64,000 bases of DNA from Bacillus sp. FJAT-18017 (GTDB lineage: Bacteria > Bacillota > Bacilli > Bacillales > Cytobacillaceae). Below the pieces are notes generated by a model. The model was not told the DNA's origin and ran no database searches. It saw only the letters and a program-made list of their open reading frames with translations. The stretch's first letter is position 1. Each line of letters begins with the position of its first letter. The DNA is taken from contig NZ_CP012602.1 in NCBI RefSeq assembly GCF_001278805.1, forward strand, positions 847,001-911,000. Direction: 5' to 3'. Positions 27,334 through 35,897 of this stretch are shown in pieces. The position numbers and the translations under genes were made by a program.

Positions 27334-28545
27334 TTATAGATGGTAGCCGCCTGGATTGGGAACTGGTTCGAGTTTTACATTGTCAGCCGGAACAGGCTGG
27401 AATGTTCCATTTGAAACCATTTGTCTGTTGGTGACAACCTGCTGTTCAGAATCTTTCTTTCTGTTTTTCGAAACGGCCCATAACGAAGCACCAACCCCGG
27501 CAGCGGCGAGTGCGGTGATGAGCGGGCGCTTGGTAGCCTTGACATACCAGCTCCGCTTTCGTACCCAGCCTGAGTTTGTCCCTCTTTCATGCATTCCGTA
27601 ACCTGGCGCGTATAACGCGCTTTCCTCTCTTGACTTGGATGGCCTGTCGTCATGTTGGGTGCGGAACATCGTCAATTCCATCCATTTGTCCATCACACGG
27701 GGAGCGAATCTGCCTAGTGTTGCAATCATTTTCGCCTGAGATCCGACGTACATATCCCGCTTTGGATGAGCTGCCGCATAGAGAACGGCTTCAGCAACCG
27801 ATTCAGGTGCATACATCATCCCTACATGCGAAGGCTGTTTTTCAAGATAGCTCATTGCGTGCTCGTTGTAAGGAGTATCAATTCTGCCAGGGTGGATTAA
27901 GGTTACCGATACAGGCGCATTTTCTTTTTCCAGCTCCATCCTCAGGTTTTCCGTCCAGCTGTGCAGAGCGAATTTGGCGGCAGAATATGTTGATTGCACA
28001 ACCGTACCTCTGTCACCGAACAGGCTGCCAACATTAATAAGCGCCCCCGGGGTACGTCGCTGTGTAAAATGCTCGACCGCAATTTTTGAGCCGTACACTG
28101 TCCCCCAGAAATTTGTATCAAACATACGCTTCATATCCTCAGTCTTCACATCTGTAGTTTTTCCAAAAATAGAAACACCGGCATTATTTACCCACGTATC
28201 AAAGCCGCCAAATGTATCGATGGCTGTTTTGGCAATTCTTTTTACATCTTCCTCTTTGCCAACATCGGCAACACAATAGGCGGACATACAGCCCTGGGCA
28301 TTCAATTCACTGACAAGCTGCAAAAGAGCTTGCTCATTTCTTGAGGCAGCAACAACCTTTGCCCCTTGTTTAGCGGCCATCCGCGCCGTGACAAGCCCGA
28401 TGCCGCTTGATGCGCCAGTTATGACAATAACCTGGTCTTTAAGTTTCTTCAGTTTCAGCTTGTTAAATTTCTTGCTCGCAGGGCGCTCAATCGACAAATC
28501 GGCTGATGGCAGCTTTTTTAGACCTTTTAATGACCTTGATTGCAT
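27334..28545 (-). CDS. SDR-family oxidoreductase with C-terminal extension
   Basis: This 403-residue protein starts at 28545, 8 bases after AGGAGGG. It has the classical short-chain dehydrogenase features: the TGASSGIG cofactor loop near residue 40, NNAG, and the catalytic Ser-Tyr-Lys set (NVGSLFGD and STYSAAKFAL). The substrate-binding half is followed by about 110 extra residues, including a hydrophobic ALAAAGVGASLWAVSK helix that could anchor it to the membrane. The substrate is unknown. It has no operon partner. Confidence 0.85.
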   Translation of the reverse strand: MQSRSLKGLKKLPSADLSIERPASKKFNKLKLKKLKDQVIVITGASSGIGLVTARMAAKQGAKVVAASRNEQALLQLVSELNAQGCMSAYCVADVGKEEDVKRIAKTAIDTFGGFDTWVNNAGVSIFGKTTDVKTEDMKRMFDTNFWGTVYGSKIAVEHFTQRRTPGALINVGSLFGDRGTVVQSTYSAAKFALHSWTENLRMELEKENAPVSVTLIHPGRIDTPYNEHAMSYLEKQPSHVGMMYAPESVAEAVLYAAAHPKRDMYVGSQAKMIATLGRFAPRVMDKWMELTMFRTQHDDRPSKSREESALYAPGYGMHERGTNSGWVRKRSWYVKATKRPLITALAAAGVGASLWAVSKNRKKDSEQQVVTNRQMVSNGTFQPVPADNVKLEPVPNPGGYHL

Positions 28546-28713
28546 TGCATTCCCTCCTCAGTCTTCAGTGTACCTTTAACACTTACCCGGGAGATTAACG
28601 CACTAACCATGTATGCTATAACAGCTATTCACTATAAGCTGAGAAAAAGTTAACCAACAGAGGGCAATCGAACAATCCTAAAAATCTGTATTTACTCCCA
28701 GAAACCAACGTTT

Positions 28714-28890
28714 TTATCCACATTTATAAAACCTATACTTAATTTAGGAGAGAGTAAATTGGTCAAAAAAATCAAACTATTCAAAGTTTATCCCCACAAT
28801 TCAGTGATATTGTCCACATAACCACAGAAAAAACTACTTATCCACAAATGAAATCAAATTTTTCAGAAAGTGGAGGCAAAGTTATGCACA
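28714..28890 (+). promoter_or_regulatory. DnaA-box cluster (four boxes in one orientation)
   Basis: TTATCCACA occurs at 28714 and 28838, TTGTCCACA at 28810 and TTATGCACA at 28882. A TTATCCCCACA variant sits at 28788 and TTATCCGCG at 28912. The 28810-28846 pair is the module shared with 22344-22380. It occupies most of the 433-base gap 28546-28978, which has no gene. Confidence 0.65.
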
Positions 28891-28944
28891 GGGAATCCTC
28901 CAGCCGGTAAAACTTATCCGCGCAGTTTGGAACTTATGAACAAA

Positions 28945-28976
28945 AGGGAAGCTCCCAATTTTACGGAAGCTTCCTT
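28945..28976 (-). terminator. Terminator of the PH-like membrane protein gene
   Basis: GGAAGCT and AGCTTCC pair around a 14-base loop. On the minus strand CCCTTTTG follows. Confidence 0.75.
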
Positions 28977-28978
28977 TG

Positions 28979-29458
28979 TCATGATATCTGATTGGACTGT
29001 TGGGATCGTGTTTCCCATGCCTCGATCAGTTCGCTATGAAACTTCTTCGGCTGTGAAATCCATGTCCACTGGATAGAATGATCGGGAGTTGGCAGTTTCT
29101 TGCCATGTCTTAAACGAATGGTTTCATGGCAGGAATAATGTGGATAGATGACTGTAGAACGATAGCCATCCCCCGAACGCCGCAACTGGATATCCTCGAT
29201 TTCATCCCAAAGGACTTTGTTTCCCTTGTAATCAACAACCACGCCTTCATCATCCCAAAAGAAACCAGGCCCGTTGATTCGTTTCCGAAGCAAGTATAGC
29301 CCGATGGACAAGAAGAAAAGACCCATTACTAGCAGAGCAGCAAAACCGGATAGATTTGAGCGCAGCCCCTTCAGATCGAATAGAGGCAGCAGCAATATTC
29401 CTACCCCAATTAGAATGAGTGCGATAATTTTATATAGGGGTGTTTTATATGGCTTCAT
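28979..29458 (-). CDS. Two-helix membrane protein with PH-like cytoplasmic domain
   Basis: This 159-residue protein has two membrane helices (about residues 10-28 and 38-58). A C-terminal soluble domain begins FFWDDEGVVVDYKGNKVLWDE, typical of bacterial pleckstrin-homology-like proteins of the STM3941 group. GGAGATG precedes ATG 29458. Its function is unknown; such proteins are often small accessory membrane factors. It precedes the tup operon's 3' end by about 110 bases of featureless DNA. Confidence 0.65.
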   Translation of the reverse strand: MKPYKTPLYKIIALILIGVGILLLPLFDLKGLRSNLSGFAALLVMGLFFLSIGLYLLRKRINGPGFFWDDEGVVVDYKGNKVLWDEIEDIQLRRSGDGYRSTVIYPHYSCHETIRLRHGKKLPTPDHSIQWTWISQPKKFHSELIEAWETRSQQSNQIS

Positions 29459-29570
29459 GGTAACATCTCCATTTAAAAAGGCTCATGTCAGGGACCCAAA
29501 TGTCGCTGGTTGGGCGTCTATTTGGAATTCACTTCTCCATCTGTTTGGTTTCCGTTCGCCAGACGAAATC

Positions 29571-30305
29571 TTAAACCTTATACTTCTTCCACACTTCGAG
29601 AAATGATGCGCTTTCCTCATTCGGTTCCTCAATTACATCGAGAGTCGGCCCGGTCTGCTTGATTTCGCCGTTTACCATAATGGCAAGCCTCGATGTCAGG
29701 AATTTCACTTCCATAAGGTCGTGGCTGACGAACATTGCTGTCGTTCCGGAATCCGCAAAGATTTCGCGAAAGTCCTCCATCAGCTTGATTTTCGTCGGAA
29801 AATCGAGCGCGGAGAACGGCTCGTCCAAAAACAAAATTTTCGGCTCGATAATCATCGCACGCGCAATCGATACCCGCTGTGCTTCGCCGCCAGACAGGAA
29901 CCGGGCATTTTTTCGGGCCAGGTGGCTGATTTGGAAACGGTCCATCCATACTTCAACGCGCTCGCTGATTTCGCGGCGGTCAAGCTTTCTCAGCTTTAGC
30001 CCAACCGCAATATTTTGAAAAACAGTCGTGTCCAAAAGCAGGGGCTGCTGGAGAGCGATTGAAAACCTCCGTCTTAGCTCGAGTGGGGCACCGCTCGCAG
30101 GAACGGGCTCACCCCGATACGAAATTGTCCCGGATTCAGGCGCTTCAAGGAACGAGGCAATTTTTAAAAACGTACTCTTGCCGGCGCCATTCGGTCCCAT
30201 CACACCAAGAAAATCCCCGCTGTAAATCGTAAACTCGGGGATATTCAACACCTTTCTTTGGCCAAAATACTGTTCAATATTATGGAATTGCAAGTATGGA
30301 ATCAT
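29571..30305 (-). CDS. tupC: Tungstate ABC transporter ATP-binding protein TupC
   Basis: This 244-residue ABC ATPase has Walker A GPNGAGKST (about 38-46), the signature LSGGEAQRVSIARAM and Walker B ILFLDEPFSALD with the D-loop and a switch histidine (FVSHD). It overlaps the tupB stop by four bases (ATGA), so translation is coupled. It powers import through TupB of oxyanion bound by TupA. The specificity call rests on TupA; molybdate cannot be excluded. Confidence 0.9.
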   Translation of the reverse strand: MIPYLQFHNIEQYFGQRKVLNIPEFTIYSGDFLGVMGPNGAGKSTFLKIASFLEAPESGTISYRGEPVPASGAPLELRRRFSIALQQPLLLDTTVFQNIAVGLKLRKLDRREISERVEVWMDRFQISHLARKNARFLSGGEAQRVSIARAMIIEPKILFLDEPFSALDFPTKIKLMEDFREIFADSGTTAMFVSHDLMEVKFLTSRLAIMVNGEIKQTGPTLDVIEEPNEESASFLEVWKKYKV

Positions 30306-31000
30306 AGCGGACGCTTCCTTTGCTGCAGGGTTGTCAGGAAAAACGTAATCAAGAATGCGAGCGTCATGAGAATGAAGGACAAGGCGATTGCGACATCGAA
30401 GTTCCCCTTGCCGACCTCCATAACGATTGTGGTTGTCAGGATCCGGGTGTCACCCTTAATATTGCCGCCGACCATCATCGCCGCGCCGACTTCGGAAATG
30501 ACCCGCCCAAAGCCCGCCATAACCGCGGCCAGAATGGCAATGCGCGTTTCTTTTATCAAGAGCCAGAGTGACTGCAGCTTTGTTGCGCCAAGTGCTTTTA
30601 TTTGTAAAATAAGCTTCGGGTCAAGTCCCTGGAACGCAGATGCCGTCAGGCCGGTCACAATCGGCAGCGAGACAAGAATTTGTGCCAAGACGATTGCAGT
30701 CGGCGAATAGAGCAGTGACAGGTCACCGAGCGGGCCAGAGCGCCATAGGAGCATCGTAATCGTCAAACCGGCTACAACGGGTGGTATCCCCATGCCGATG
30801 TTAATGAAAACCATGACAATGCGGCGTCCCCGGAACTGGTTCAGCCCAATCAGCATCCCGAGCGGAATCCCGACCAGCGTACTGAATAGAATGGCCCGGA
30901 AGCAGACCTTCAGCGTCAACAGCGCAATCCCGACAATCTCACTGTCCCCCGACAAAAGCATCTCAATCGCTTTCTTAAAACCATCAACAATCAAATCCAT
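30302..31000 (-). CDS. tupB: Tungstate ABC transporter permease TupB
   Basis: This 232-residue permease has about five helices and the BPD-type EAA loop (ALGATKLQSLWLLIKETRIA), which docks with TupC. A weak AAAGGCC site precedes ATG 31000. It is separated from tupA by a 512-base gap, unlike the tight spacing usual in tup operons. Confidence 0.9.
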   Translation of the reverse strand: MDLIVDGFKKAIEMLLSGDSEIVGIALLTLKVCFRAILFSTLVGIPLGMLIGLNQFRGRRIVMVFINIGMGIPPVVAGLTITMLLWRSGPLGDLSLLYSPTAIVLAQILVSLPIVTGLTASAFQGLDPKLILQIKALGATKLQSLWLLIKETRIAILAAVMAGFGRVISEVGAAMMVGGNIKGDTRILTTTIVMEVGKGNFDVAIALSFILMTLAFLITFFLTTLQQRKRPL

Positions 31001-31127
31001 CGCAGCCAGGCCTTTCTATAGGTGAGTAGGAACAGTCTCGTTTACAAATGATAGTTTTCGAGGAACTACTTTTTGCAAGAGTCCTCATATTCTATTTAAC
31101 TATAAAAAAATTTTATAAGGAAGTTGC

Positions 31128-31198
31128 CCCTGAATTTCAGGGAAACTAAGGGAAGCCGTAAATATAGGGATGCCCCCGTTCTTAGCGAAAACGGAGGC
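31128..31198 (-). promoter_or_regulatory. Paired hairpins in the tupB leader, possible attenuator
   Basis: On the minus strand, GCCTCCGTT pairs with AACGGGGGC (one G-U), then CCCTGAA pairs with TTCAGGG. A run of seven T's lies about 18 bases further on. These lie 130-200 bases before tupB. I do not recognise the Moco/Tuco riboswitch consensus in them. Confidence 0.35.
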
Positions 31199-31333
31199 TA
31201 GTTAAGGAAAGAATCCTTATATAGAAACAGAATAGGGGTTTATTCTGGTCTACATTCATTTAATAAAGGTTAGAGCTCACGATCTTGGTTTGGCAGAAGG
31301 GAACCCTAACCAATCTGCCCCTTGGAGAGAGCA

Positions 31334-31475
31334 TAAACTTCCAAAAAATGCATTTTTCTAGACGTAACACGGCCTTGCGACAGTAGAAACTTCGAGTAAA
31401 TCGCTTTTTCTAGACAAAACTCTACCTAGGTAAATATGAAACTTCTAGAAAATTCCTTTTTGTGGAAGTTCCCTG
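31334..31475. repeat. 52-bp-period array between tupA and tupB (GAAACTTCTAGA word)
   Basis: AAACTT starts at 31334, 31387 and 31439 (periods 53 and 52). Each unit pairs this word with an inverted partner such as TTTTTCTAGAC, or TTTTTGTGGAAGTT in the last copy. The array sits inside the tup transcription unit. The 512-base gap otherwise holds the leader hairpins and a GGCAGA/TCTGCC stem at about 31292-31318. Confidence 0.7.
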
Positions 31476-31512
31476 CCTTTCATAAGCAGGAATTTCGTTT
31501 CTTCCCAGCTGC

Positions 31513-32373
31513 CTATTCGGTATATTTGAAGAATAGGGATTGGCCATATTCTTCTTTGCCGAATTCTTCGATTGTGTTTTGGGTACCGTCGGCAATCATG
31601 AATTCGACGAATTGCTTGGCGCCTTCAGAGTTAATTTTGTCATTCTTTTCAGGGTTGACCTGCATGACGTGGTAGATGTTTTGCAAATCCTTGTCGCCTT
31701 CAACGATGATGGTGACATCTTTCAGATTCTTTTCCTGCGCCAGGAATGTAGCGCGGTCAGTCATGGTGTAGCCTTGTTTTTCAGATGCGATTTGCAAGGT
31801 TGGTCCCATGCCCTGGCCAGTCGAGACGTAGTTGTCGCCAGCCGGAGTGATGCCAAGACTACCCCAGATGCCAAGCTCTTTTTTATGTGTCCCGGAATCA
31901 TCGCCGCGTGATACGAAAATCGCTTTGGACTCGAACAATTTCTTGAATGCATCAGCAGTTGGCAGGCCTTTTACACCAGCAGGATCACTCTTCGGGCCGA
32001 CCACGATGAAGTCGTTGTACATAACACGCTTGTAGTTGGTAACATCGCCAGCATCAACGAGTTCTTGCTCGGAAGCAGGGGCGTGTGTCAAAAGCACATC
32101 AGCCTCGCCTTTTTTGCCCATTTCAAGCGCCTGGCCAGTTCCGACAGCAATTGTTTTGATCTTGGCATTATACTTTTTTTCAAAAATCGGCAGTAGCTCG
32201 TCAAGAAGCCCGCTGTCCTGCGTGCTGGTTGTTGTAGCAAGAATCAAATCCTGTGGTTCTGCTTTCTTTTCTGGTTCCTTCTTGGCACCTGCTGTTTCAT
32301 CCGAGTTGCCGCATGCTGCCAGAACGAGCAGCAAGAGCGCCACGATGATGTGTAAATAACGATTTTTAAGCAT
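31513..32373 (-). CDS. tupA: Tungstate-binding lipoprotein TupA
   Basis: A lipoprotein signal ends at LVLAAC with acylated Cys21. The mature protein begins its ligand domain with TTTSTQDSGLLD (47-58), the diagnostic TupA motif that contacts the oxyanion, and later has FVSRGDDSGTH and YTMTDRATFL. These mark TupA rather than ModA. The 286-residue protein is anchored outside the membrane and passes tungstate to TupBC. Its ATG follows AGGAGG and overlaps the end of the regulator gene by 8 bases. Confidence 0.93.
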   Translation of the reverse strand: MLKNRYLHIIVALLLLVLAACGNSDETAGAKKEPEKKAEPQDLILATTTSTQDSGLLDELLPIFEKKYNAKIKTIAVGTGQALEMGKKGEADVLLTHAPASEQELVDAGDVTNYKRVMYNDFIVVGPKSDPAGVKGLPTADAFKKLFESKAIFVSRGDDSGTHKKELGIWGSLGITPAGDNYVSTGQGMGPTLQIASEKQGYTMTDRATFLAQEKNLKDVTIIVEGDKDLQNIYHVMQVNPEKNDKINSEGAKQFVEFMIADGTQNTIEEFGKEEYGQSLFFKYTE

Positions 32374-33313
32374 TTATTGATTCCTCCTGTTGTTTCGTTT
32401 GGAATACAATGCTGCCGAGTTCTGCGATGTCATAGCCCTCCAGATTGGAAAGGCTGTTTTTAAATTCTTCGCTTTGTAAAAAAGCAACGAGTTTCGCAAG
32501 CGTTTCGCGGTTTTCTCCGGTCCACCGGAATACAAGGTCGAACTGTTCCTTGGCAACCGGGATGAAGTCAAGGCCAAGGTGGCTTGCGGCCGAGCGGATT
32601 CCAAACGCAACATCGGCAGAGCCGCGGGCAATATGGGAGGCAGTCGACAGGTGTGTCCATTCCTCTGTATCGTAGCCGTTGATGTCCGACGGACTGATTC
32701 CTGCCGCCATCAGCTTTGAATCGAGCAGAAACCGTGTCCCTGAGCCCTTTTGCCGGTTGATGAACTTGATATCCTTGCGGGTCAGGTCTCCGAAATCCTT
32801 AATCTCTTTCGGATTTCCTTTCGCAACGATAAAGCCCTGCTCCCGCGCGGCAAAGCGCATCACGCTGATTGTTTCATAGACGAACAGTTGGTGTATGAAC
32901 GGCAGGTTATACTCGTGGGACATCGGGTCGAGCAAGTGCATCGCGGCAATGTCTGCCTGGCCGCGGTAGAGCATCATCAGGCCCTCAAGGCTGCCGATAT
33001 AGGTAGGCTGGACCTGGACGCCGAGCGTGGTTGATGCTTCTTTGACCAGATGCTCAACGAGAAAGTCATGGCTTCCAGCAAGCCGAGTCTGGATGTGCTG
33101 GGTTACGGCAGGCCGAGTTGTTTCCTGGACCGGCTTTCGGGCTGGCGCCTTCATACTCTCCTTGTAGCGCTCGATCTCGTCATGTTCAATCCGCATTTTA
33201 TTGCCGATCTTGAACGCCTGCAGTTCGCCGCGCTTGATGAGCTCGTACACAGTGTGCTTCGATATTTGAAAAATTTGGGCCACTTCATCCGGCGTATACG
33301 CTTTTATCTCCAC
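32366..33313 (-). CDS. HTH and oxyanion-binding-domain regulator of the tup operon
   Basis: A GTG start at 33313 follows AAGGAGG by 8 bases, giving 315 residues; the in-frame ATGs at 33382 and 33367 lack sites. Residues 1-55 are an excisionase/MerR-type winged helix (YTPDEVAQIFQISKHTVYEL). Residues about 80-300 are a periplasmic-binding-protein-like domain of the COG1910 type, with GSLEGL, KGSGTRFLLD and GSADVAFGIR. Such one-component regulators bind molybdate or tungstate and control the adjacent transporter. The gene is first in the operon. Confidence 0.85.
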   Translation of the reverse strand: MEIKAYTPDEVAQIFQISKHTVYELIKRGELQAFKIGNKMRIEHDEIERYKESMKAPARKPVQETTRPAVTQHIQTRLAGSHDFLVEHLVKEASTTLGVQVQPTYIGSLEGLMMLYRGQADIAAMHLLDPMSHEYNLPFIHQLFVYETISVMRFAAREQGFIVAKGNPKEIKDFGDLTRKDIKFINRQKGSGTRFLLDSKLMAAGISPSDINGYDTEEWTHLSTASHIARGSADVAFGIRSAASHLGLDFIPVAKEQFDLVFRWTGENRETLAKLVAFLQSEEFKNSLSNLEGYDIAELGSIVFQTKQQEESINA

Positions 33314-33354
33314 GGAAGAAGCCTCCTTCGGGTAGGTTATTTGTCGTCCACTTA

Positions 33355-33382
33355 TTAATAGTTTCATAGTAAACGATTTCAA
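33355..33382 (-). promoter_or_regulatory. Promoter of the tup operon
   Basis: On the minus strand TTGAAA (33382-33377) and TATTAA (33360-33355) are 16 bases apart. They lie about 42 bases before the regulator GTG. The 10-bp iterons begin 18 bases upstream of the -35 box. Confidence 0.55.
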
Positions 33383-33400
33383 AATAAAGTGGAAGTGAGT

Positions 33401-33460
33401 TTTGTTACATTTTGTTGACTTTTATTTAGTTTCGTTAAGTTTTGTTTGGTTTTGTTAGGT
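33401..33460. promoter_or_regulatory. Six 10-bp iterons upstream of the tup promoter, likely operator
   Basis: The 60 bases divide exactly into TTTGTTACAT, TTTGTTGACT, TTTATTTAGT, TTCGTTAAGT, TTTGTTTGGT and TTTGTTAGGT. The consensus TTTGTTANNT recurs every 10 bp, one face of the helix. Excisionase/BldC-like HTH proteins are known to bind direct repeats of this spacing as cooperative filaments, and the first gene encodes such an HTH. Binding itself is inferred. Confidence 0.6.
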
Positions 33461-33554
33461 TGGAATTAATTTGAAATTTGTGAAAGGAATTCATATGGGA
33501 AGAGAGAATTATTATGATAGCAGCGCAAGTATTTTATTGGATAAATAGTCCTAG

Positions 33555-33715
33555 CTGAACTGGCTATTAATCTAAAAAGAGTATGTTATAGGATTAATTC
33601 ACTTCTGCGAACTGCCTATTAATCTAATAAAGGTATGTTATTGGATTAATTCGCGTCTTCGAACTGCCTATTAATCTAAAAAGGGTATGGTATTGGATTA
33701 ATTCCCGTTCCTGAA
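33555..33715. repeat. 52-bp-period array (ATTAATCTAA word with inverted partner)
   Basis: CTATTAATCTA starts at 33564, 33616 and 33668, exactly 52 bp apart. Each is followed by the inverted partner GGATTAAT, so each unit can fold or bind a dimer. It lies between the tup operator and a decayed lipoprotein gene, in the 465-base gap 33314-33778. Confidence 0.8.
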
Positions 33716-33778
33716 CGGTCAATTATTCAGGTATACGATTGCTTCGCACTGAGCCAAAAGGTTGGGAGGAAAGATAAT

Positions 33779-34306
33779 ATGAAGAAACTGCTCGTGTTGG
33801 TTATGATGGCTGTGATGACTGGCTGTTCGTCGGCGAATCTTCACGATGCAATTGGAGATTCTGGGCACGAAGGTGTTAAAGTGTTGTACCAGGATGACGA
33901 GAACCAAATTGTTATTTTTGCAAGTGATGATTTTAAAGGTTAAAAGTTGATCATTCTCAATACATTTTCTAAATCAAACGGACGGTATAAATATGAAGGC
34001 AATGGCGAGTATGCCCAAAATGCTGAGGACGAAATAGGTTATGAATTTATAACTATTAGCAAGCCAGGAAATCTGGAAGACTCGTACCTTTGGGGCTGGA
34101 TCAATATTCAGGAGGTAGAGAGTGTCTACTACTCCCTGAAAGGCGAAGAAGGGGAGAGGCTGTATGAGTCTGAAATTATGCTGAACGACAAGAATGTATT
34201 TATTGATAGAATTCCTCCGGAGGGTTACGCGAATGATGCCAGTTTAGAGTACAAGTATTTGGACGGTGAGGGAAACGTGGTATTGGAGCACGTTCCCGAG
34301 GAGTAG
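33779..34306 (+). pseudogene. Lipoprotein gene with in-frame stop
   Basis: ATG 33779 follows GGGAGG and encodes a lipoprotein signal (MKKLLVLVMMAVMTGCSS). The frame meets TAA at 33941, after FASDDFKG. It continues in the same frame as KLIILNTFSKSNGRYKYEG through to 34306, a total of about 175 codons with one stop. The distal half is protein-like (KPGNLEDSYLWGWINIQEVE). A nonsense mutation is the simplest reading. The family is not recognised. Confidence 0.7.
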
Positions 34307-34484
34307 ATTTGTGGCGTTTGCATCGGGATAGCGAGGGGAGACTTGAGGGCGTCGACCCCTTTTTCCAAAAATGGCCTTCACACAATGTCCACAAACGTCA
34401 CGGTTTGTTCAACGTTACACAGATGGTTTTTACTTTAAAATGGAAGGTAGTATGAAAATCGTTTATAGAGGAAGGGATGTTTTT

Positions 34485-35150
34485 ATGGCAAAGCTTCTTT
34501 ATGTTACTGCGACTCCGAAACCGGACAGTAAGTTTTCGAAAGGGATGCAGCTTGGGGATGCGTTTATTGAGGCGTTCAAGCAGGAGCAGCCTGATGTTGA
34601 AGTGACTCATATGCACCTTTATGATATGGATATTCCGGTTATTGATATGGATATGCTTTATGCCCGGGCGAAGTTGAGCTTTATGGGCAAGCAATTTGAG
34701 GATCTTTCGGAAGGCGAGCAGAAGCAGATTTCCGAGATGCATGCTCTTGCTGACCGGTTTATCGACCATGATTACTATGTATTTGTTTCGCCGATCTGGA
34801 ATCTTGGTTCGCCTGCGATTCTGAAGTCGTTTATGGATAACCTGTTTATCGCTGGAAAGACGTTCGATCCGGATCCAGGCAATCGCCATGGCTTGTTGAC
34901 TGGCCGTAAAGCGATCCACCTGCAGACCCGCGGCGGCATTTATTCTGAAGGCCCGTTGAAGGATTTCAATTTCGGCGACCAGTATTTGACTACCGCGCTT
35001 GGATTTCTTGGGATGGAGGTCCTGCCGACTGTTTATGCAGAGGGCGTTGACCACTTCCCGAAAGAAGTGCCAGCGATTATGGCAGCGGCTAAGGAAAAGG
35101 CTGCAGCAGCGGCGCGTGAGATGGCCCGGACCAAGGTCGCAGCTAAATAA
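34485..35150 (+). CDS. azoR: FMN-dependent NADH azoreductase
   Basis: This 221-residue flavodoxin-fold enzyme starts at ATG 34485 after AGGAAGGG; the open frame upstream lacks a site. It has the N-terminal FMN phosphate loop (VTATPKPDSKFS), the PIWNLGSPAILKSFMDN substrate-side motif and TRGGIYSEGP, all typical of AzoR. The reaction is NADH-driven two-electron reduction of quinones and azo compounds in the cytoplasm, usually linked to thiol or quinone stress. It is a single gene with its own terminator. Confidence 0.92.
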   Translation: MAKLLYVTATPKPDSKFSKGMQLGDAFIEAFKQEQPDVEVTHMHLYDMDIPVIDMDMLYARAKLSFMGKQFEDLSEGEQKQISEMHALADRFIDHDYYVFVSPIWNLGSPAILKSFMDNLFIAGKTFDPDPGNRHGLLTGRKAIHLQTRGGIYSEGPLKDFNFGDQYLTTALGFLGMEVLPTVYAEGVDHFPKEVPAIMAAAKEKAAAAAREMARTKVAAK

Positions 35151-35169
35151 TTAATTGAATACACTTAAG

Positions 35170-35212
35170 CAAAAAGGCTCCCTCTGGTTAGATTCCATAG
35201 GGAGTTTTTTTG
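35170..35212 (+). terminator. Terminator of azoR
   Basis: CTCCCT and AGGGAG form the stem, with an inner TGG/CCA pairing, followed by TTTTTTT. Confidence 0.85.
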
Positions 35213-35233
35213 GTAGGAAGAAGGGGTTTGGTT

Positions 35234-35875
35234 ATGGAGAGAATTATGAAATTCTTTATGCCTCTTGGGATGGTTGGCGTGGCTTTTTATTTGCTGCATA
35301 CTATTTTGGGGAACCTCTTGTGGCCGGAGTATAACCCGATTACGACGGATATAAGTTCACTAACTGCGGACGGGGCACCTGATGCGGAGCTGCTTAGGAT
35401 ATTTGGAATGGTGTACGGAATTTGCATGATGTTAATGGCGAGTGCGCTGATTTTTAAAGCATTCCGGGAATACCATGGTCTTTTAAAAGCAGGCTATATC
35501 ATTTTACTGATCATGCAAGTTGTTTCGTTTATCGGGTATCGGTTGTTTCCGTTAACGGGCGACAAAACTGACATGAGTTTTCAAAATGTCATGCATTTGG
35601 TTGTCACCCTTATCGTCGTTTTCACTACCATTGCTGCCTCATTTTGTCTGGCATTGGGGTTTTTGAAGCAGGAAAAGATGGTCCGGTTGGGGAAGCTGAG
35701 TCTTAGTTTTGCGATTCTCATTACGTTGTTTGGGGTTTTGAATCCTATTTCAATGAATCTGGGGCTCGACATCCTCGGTTTGACGGAGCGATTGGTCATC
35801 TATACGATCCAGGCATTTATGTTTTTCTTGTCTTTTTACTATACTTTTCTTGAAAAAAACGCGGTTCAGGATTGA
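35234..35875 (+). CDS. DUF998 family membrane protein
   Basis: This protein has 213 residues with six helices, and the pattern NPITTDISSLTADGAPDAEL after the first helix is characteristic of DUF998. AAGGGG lies 7 bases before ATG 35234. Function is unknown for the family. It converges on uppP, and the two share a terminator. Confidence 0.8.
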   Translation: MERIMKFFMPLGMVGVAFYLLHTILGNLLWPEYNPITTDISSLTADGAPDAELLRIFGMVYGICMMLMASALIFKAFREYHGLLKAGYIILLIMQVVSFIGYRLFPLTGDKTDMSFQNVMHLVVTLIVVFTTIAASFCLALGFLKQEKMVRLGKLSLSFAILITLFGVLNPISMNLGLDILGLTERLVIYTIQAFMFFLSFYYTFLEKNAVQD

Positions 35876-35894
35876 TTTCCTGTACCGCGTTTTT
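35856..35894. terminator. Bidirectional terminator between DUF998 gene and uppP
   Basis: AAAAACGCGGT and ACCGCGTTTTT form the stem with an inner CAGGA/TCCTG pairing. It overlaps the last codons of the DUF998 gene. Confidence 0.85.
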
Positions 35895-35897
35895 GTG

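Noticed and set aside
22344..28890. Replication origin
   Set aside because: DnaA boxes are present, but there is no dnaA, dnaN, AT-rich unwinding block or oriC-type gene order around them.
31128..31198. Moco/Tuco riboswitch before tupB
   Set aside because: Hairpins are present, but I could not match the conserved multi-stem core of that class. Kept only as a possible attenuator.
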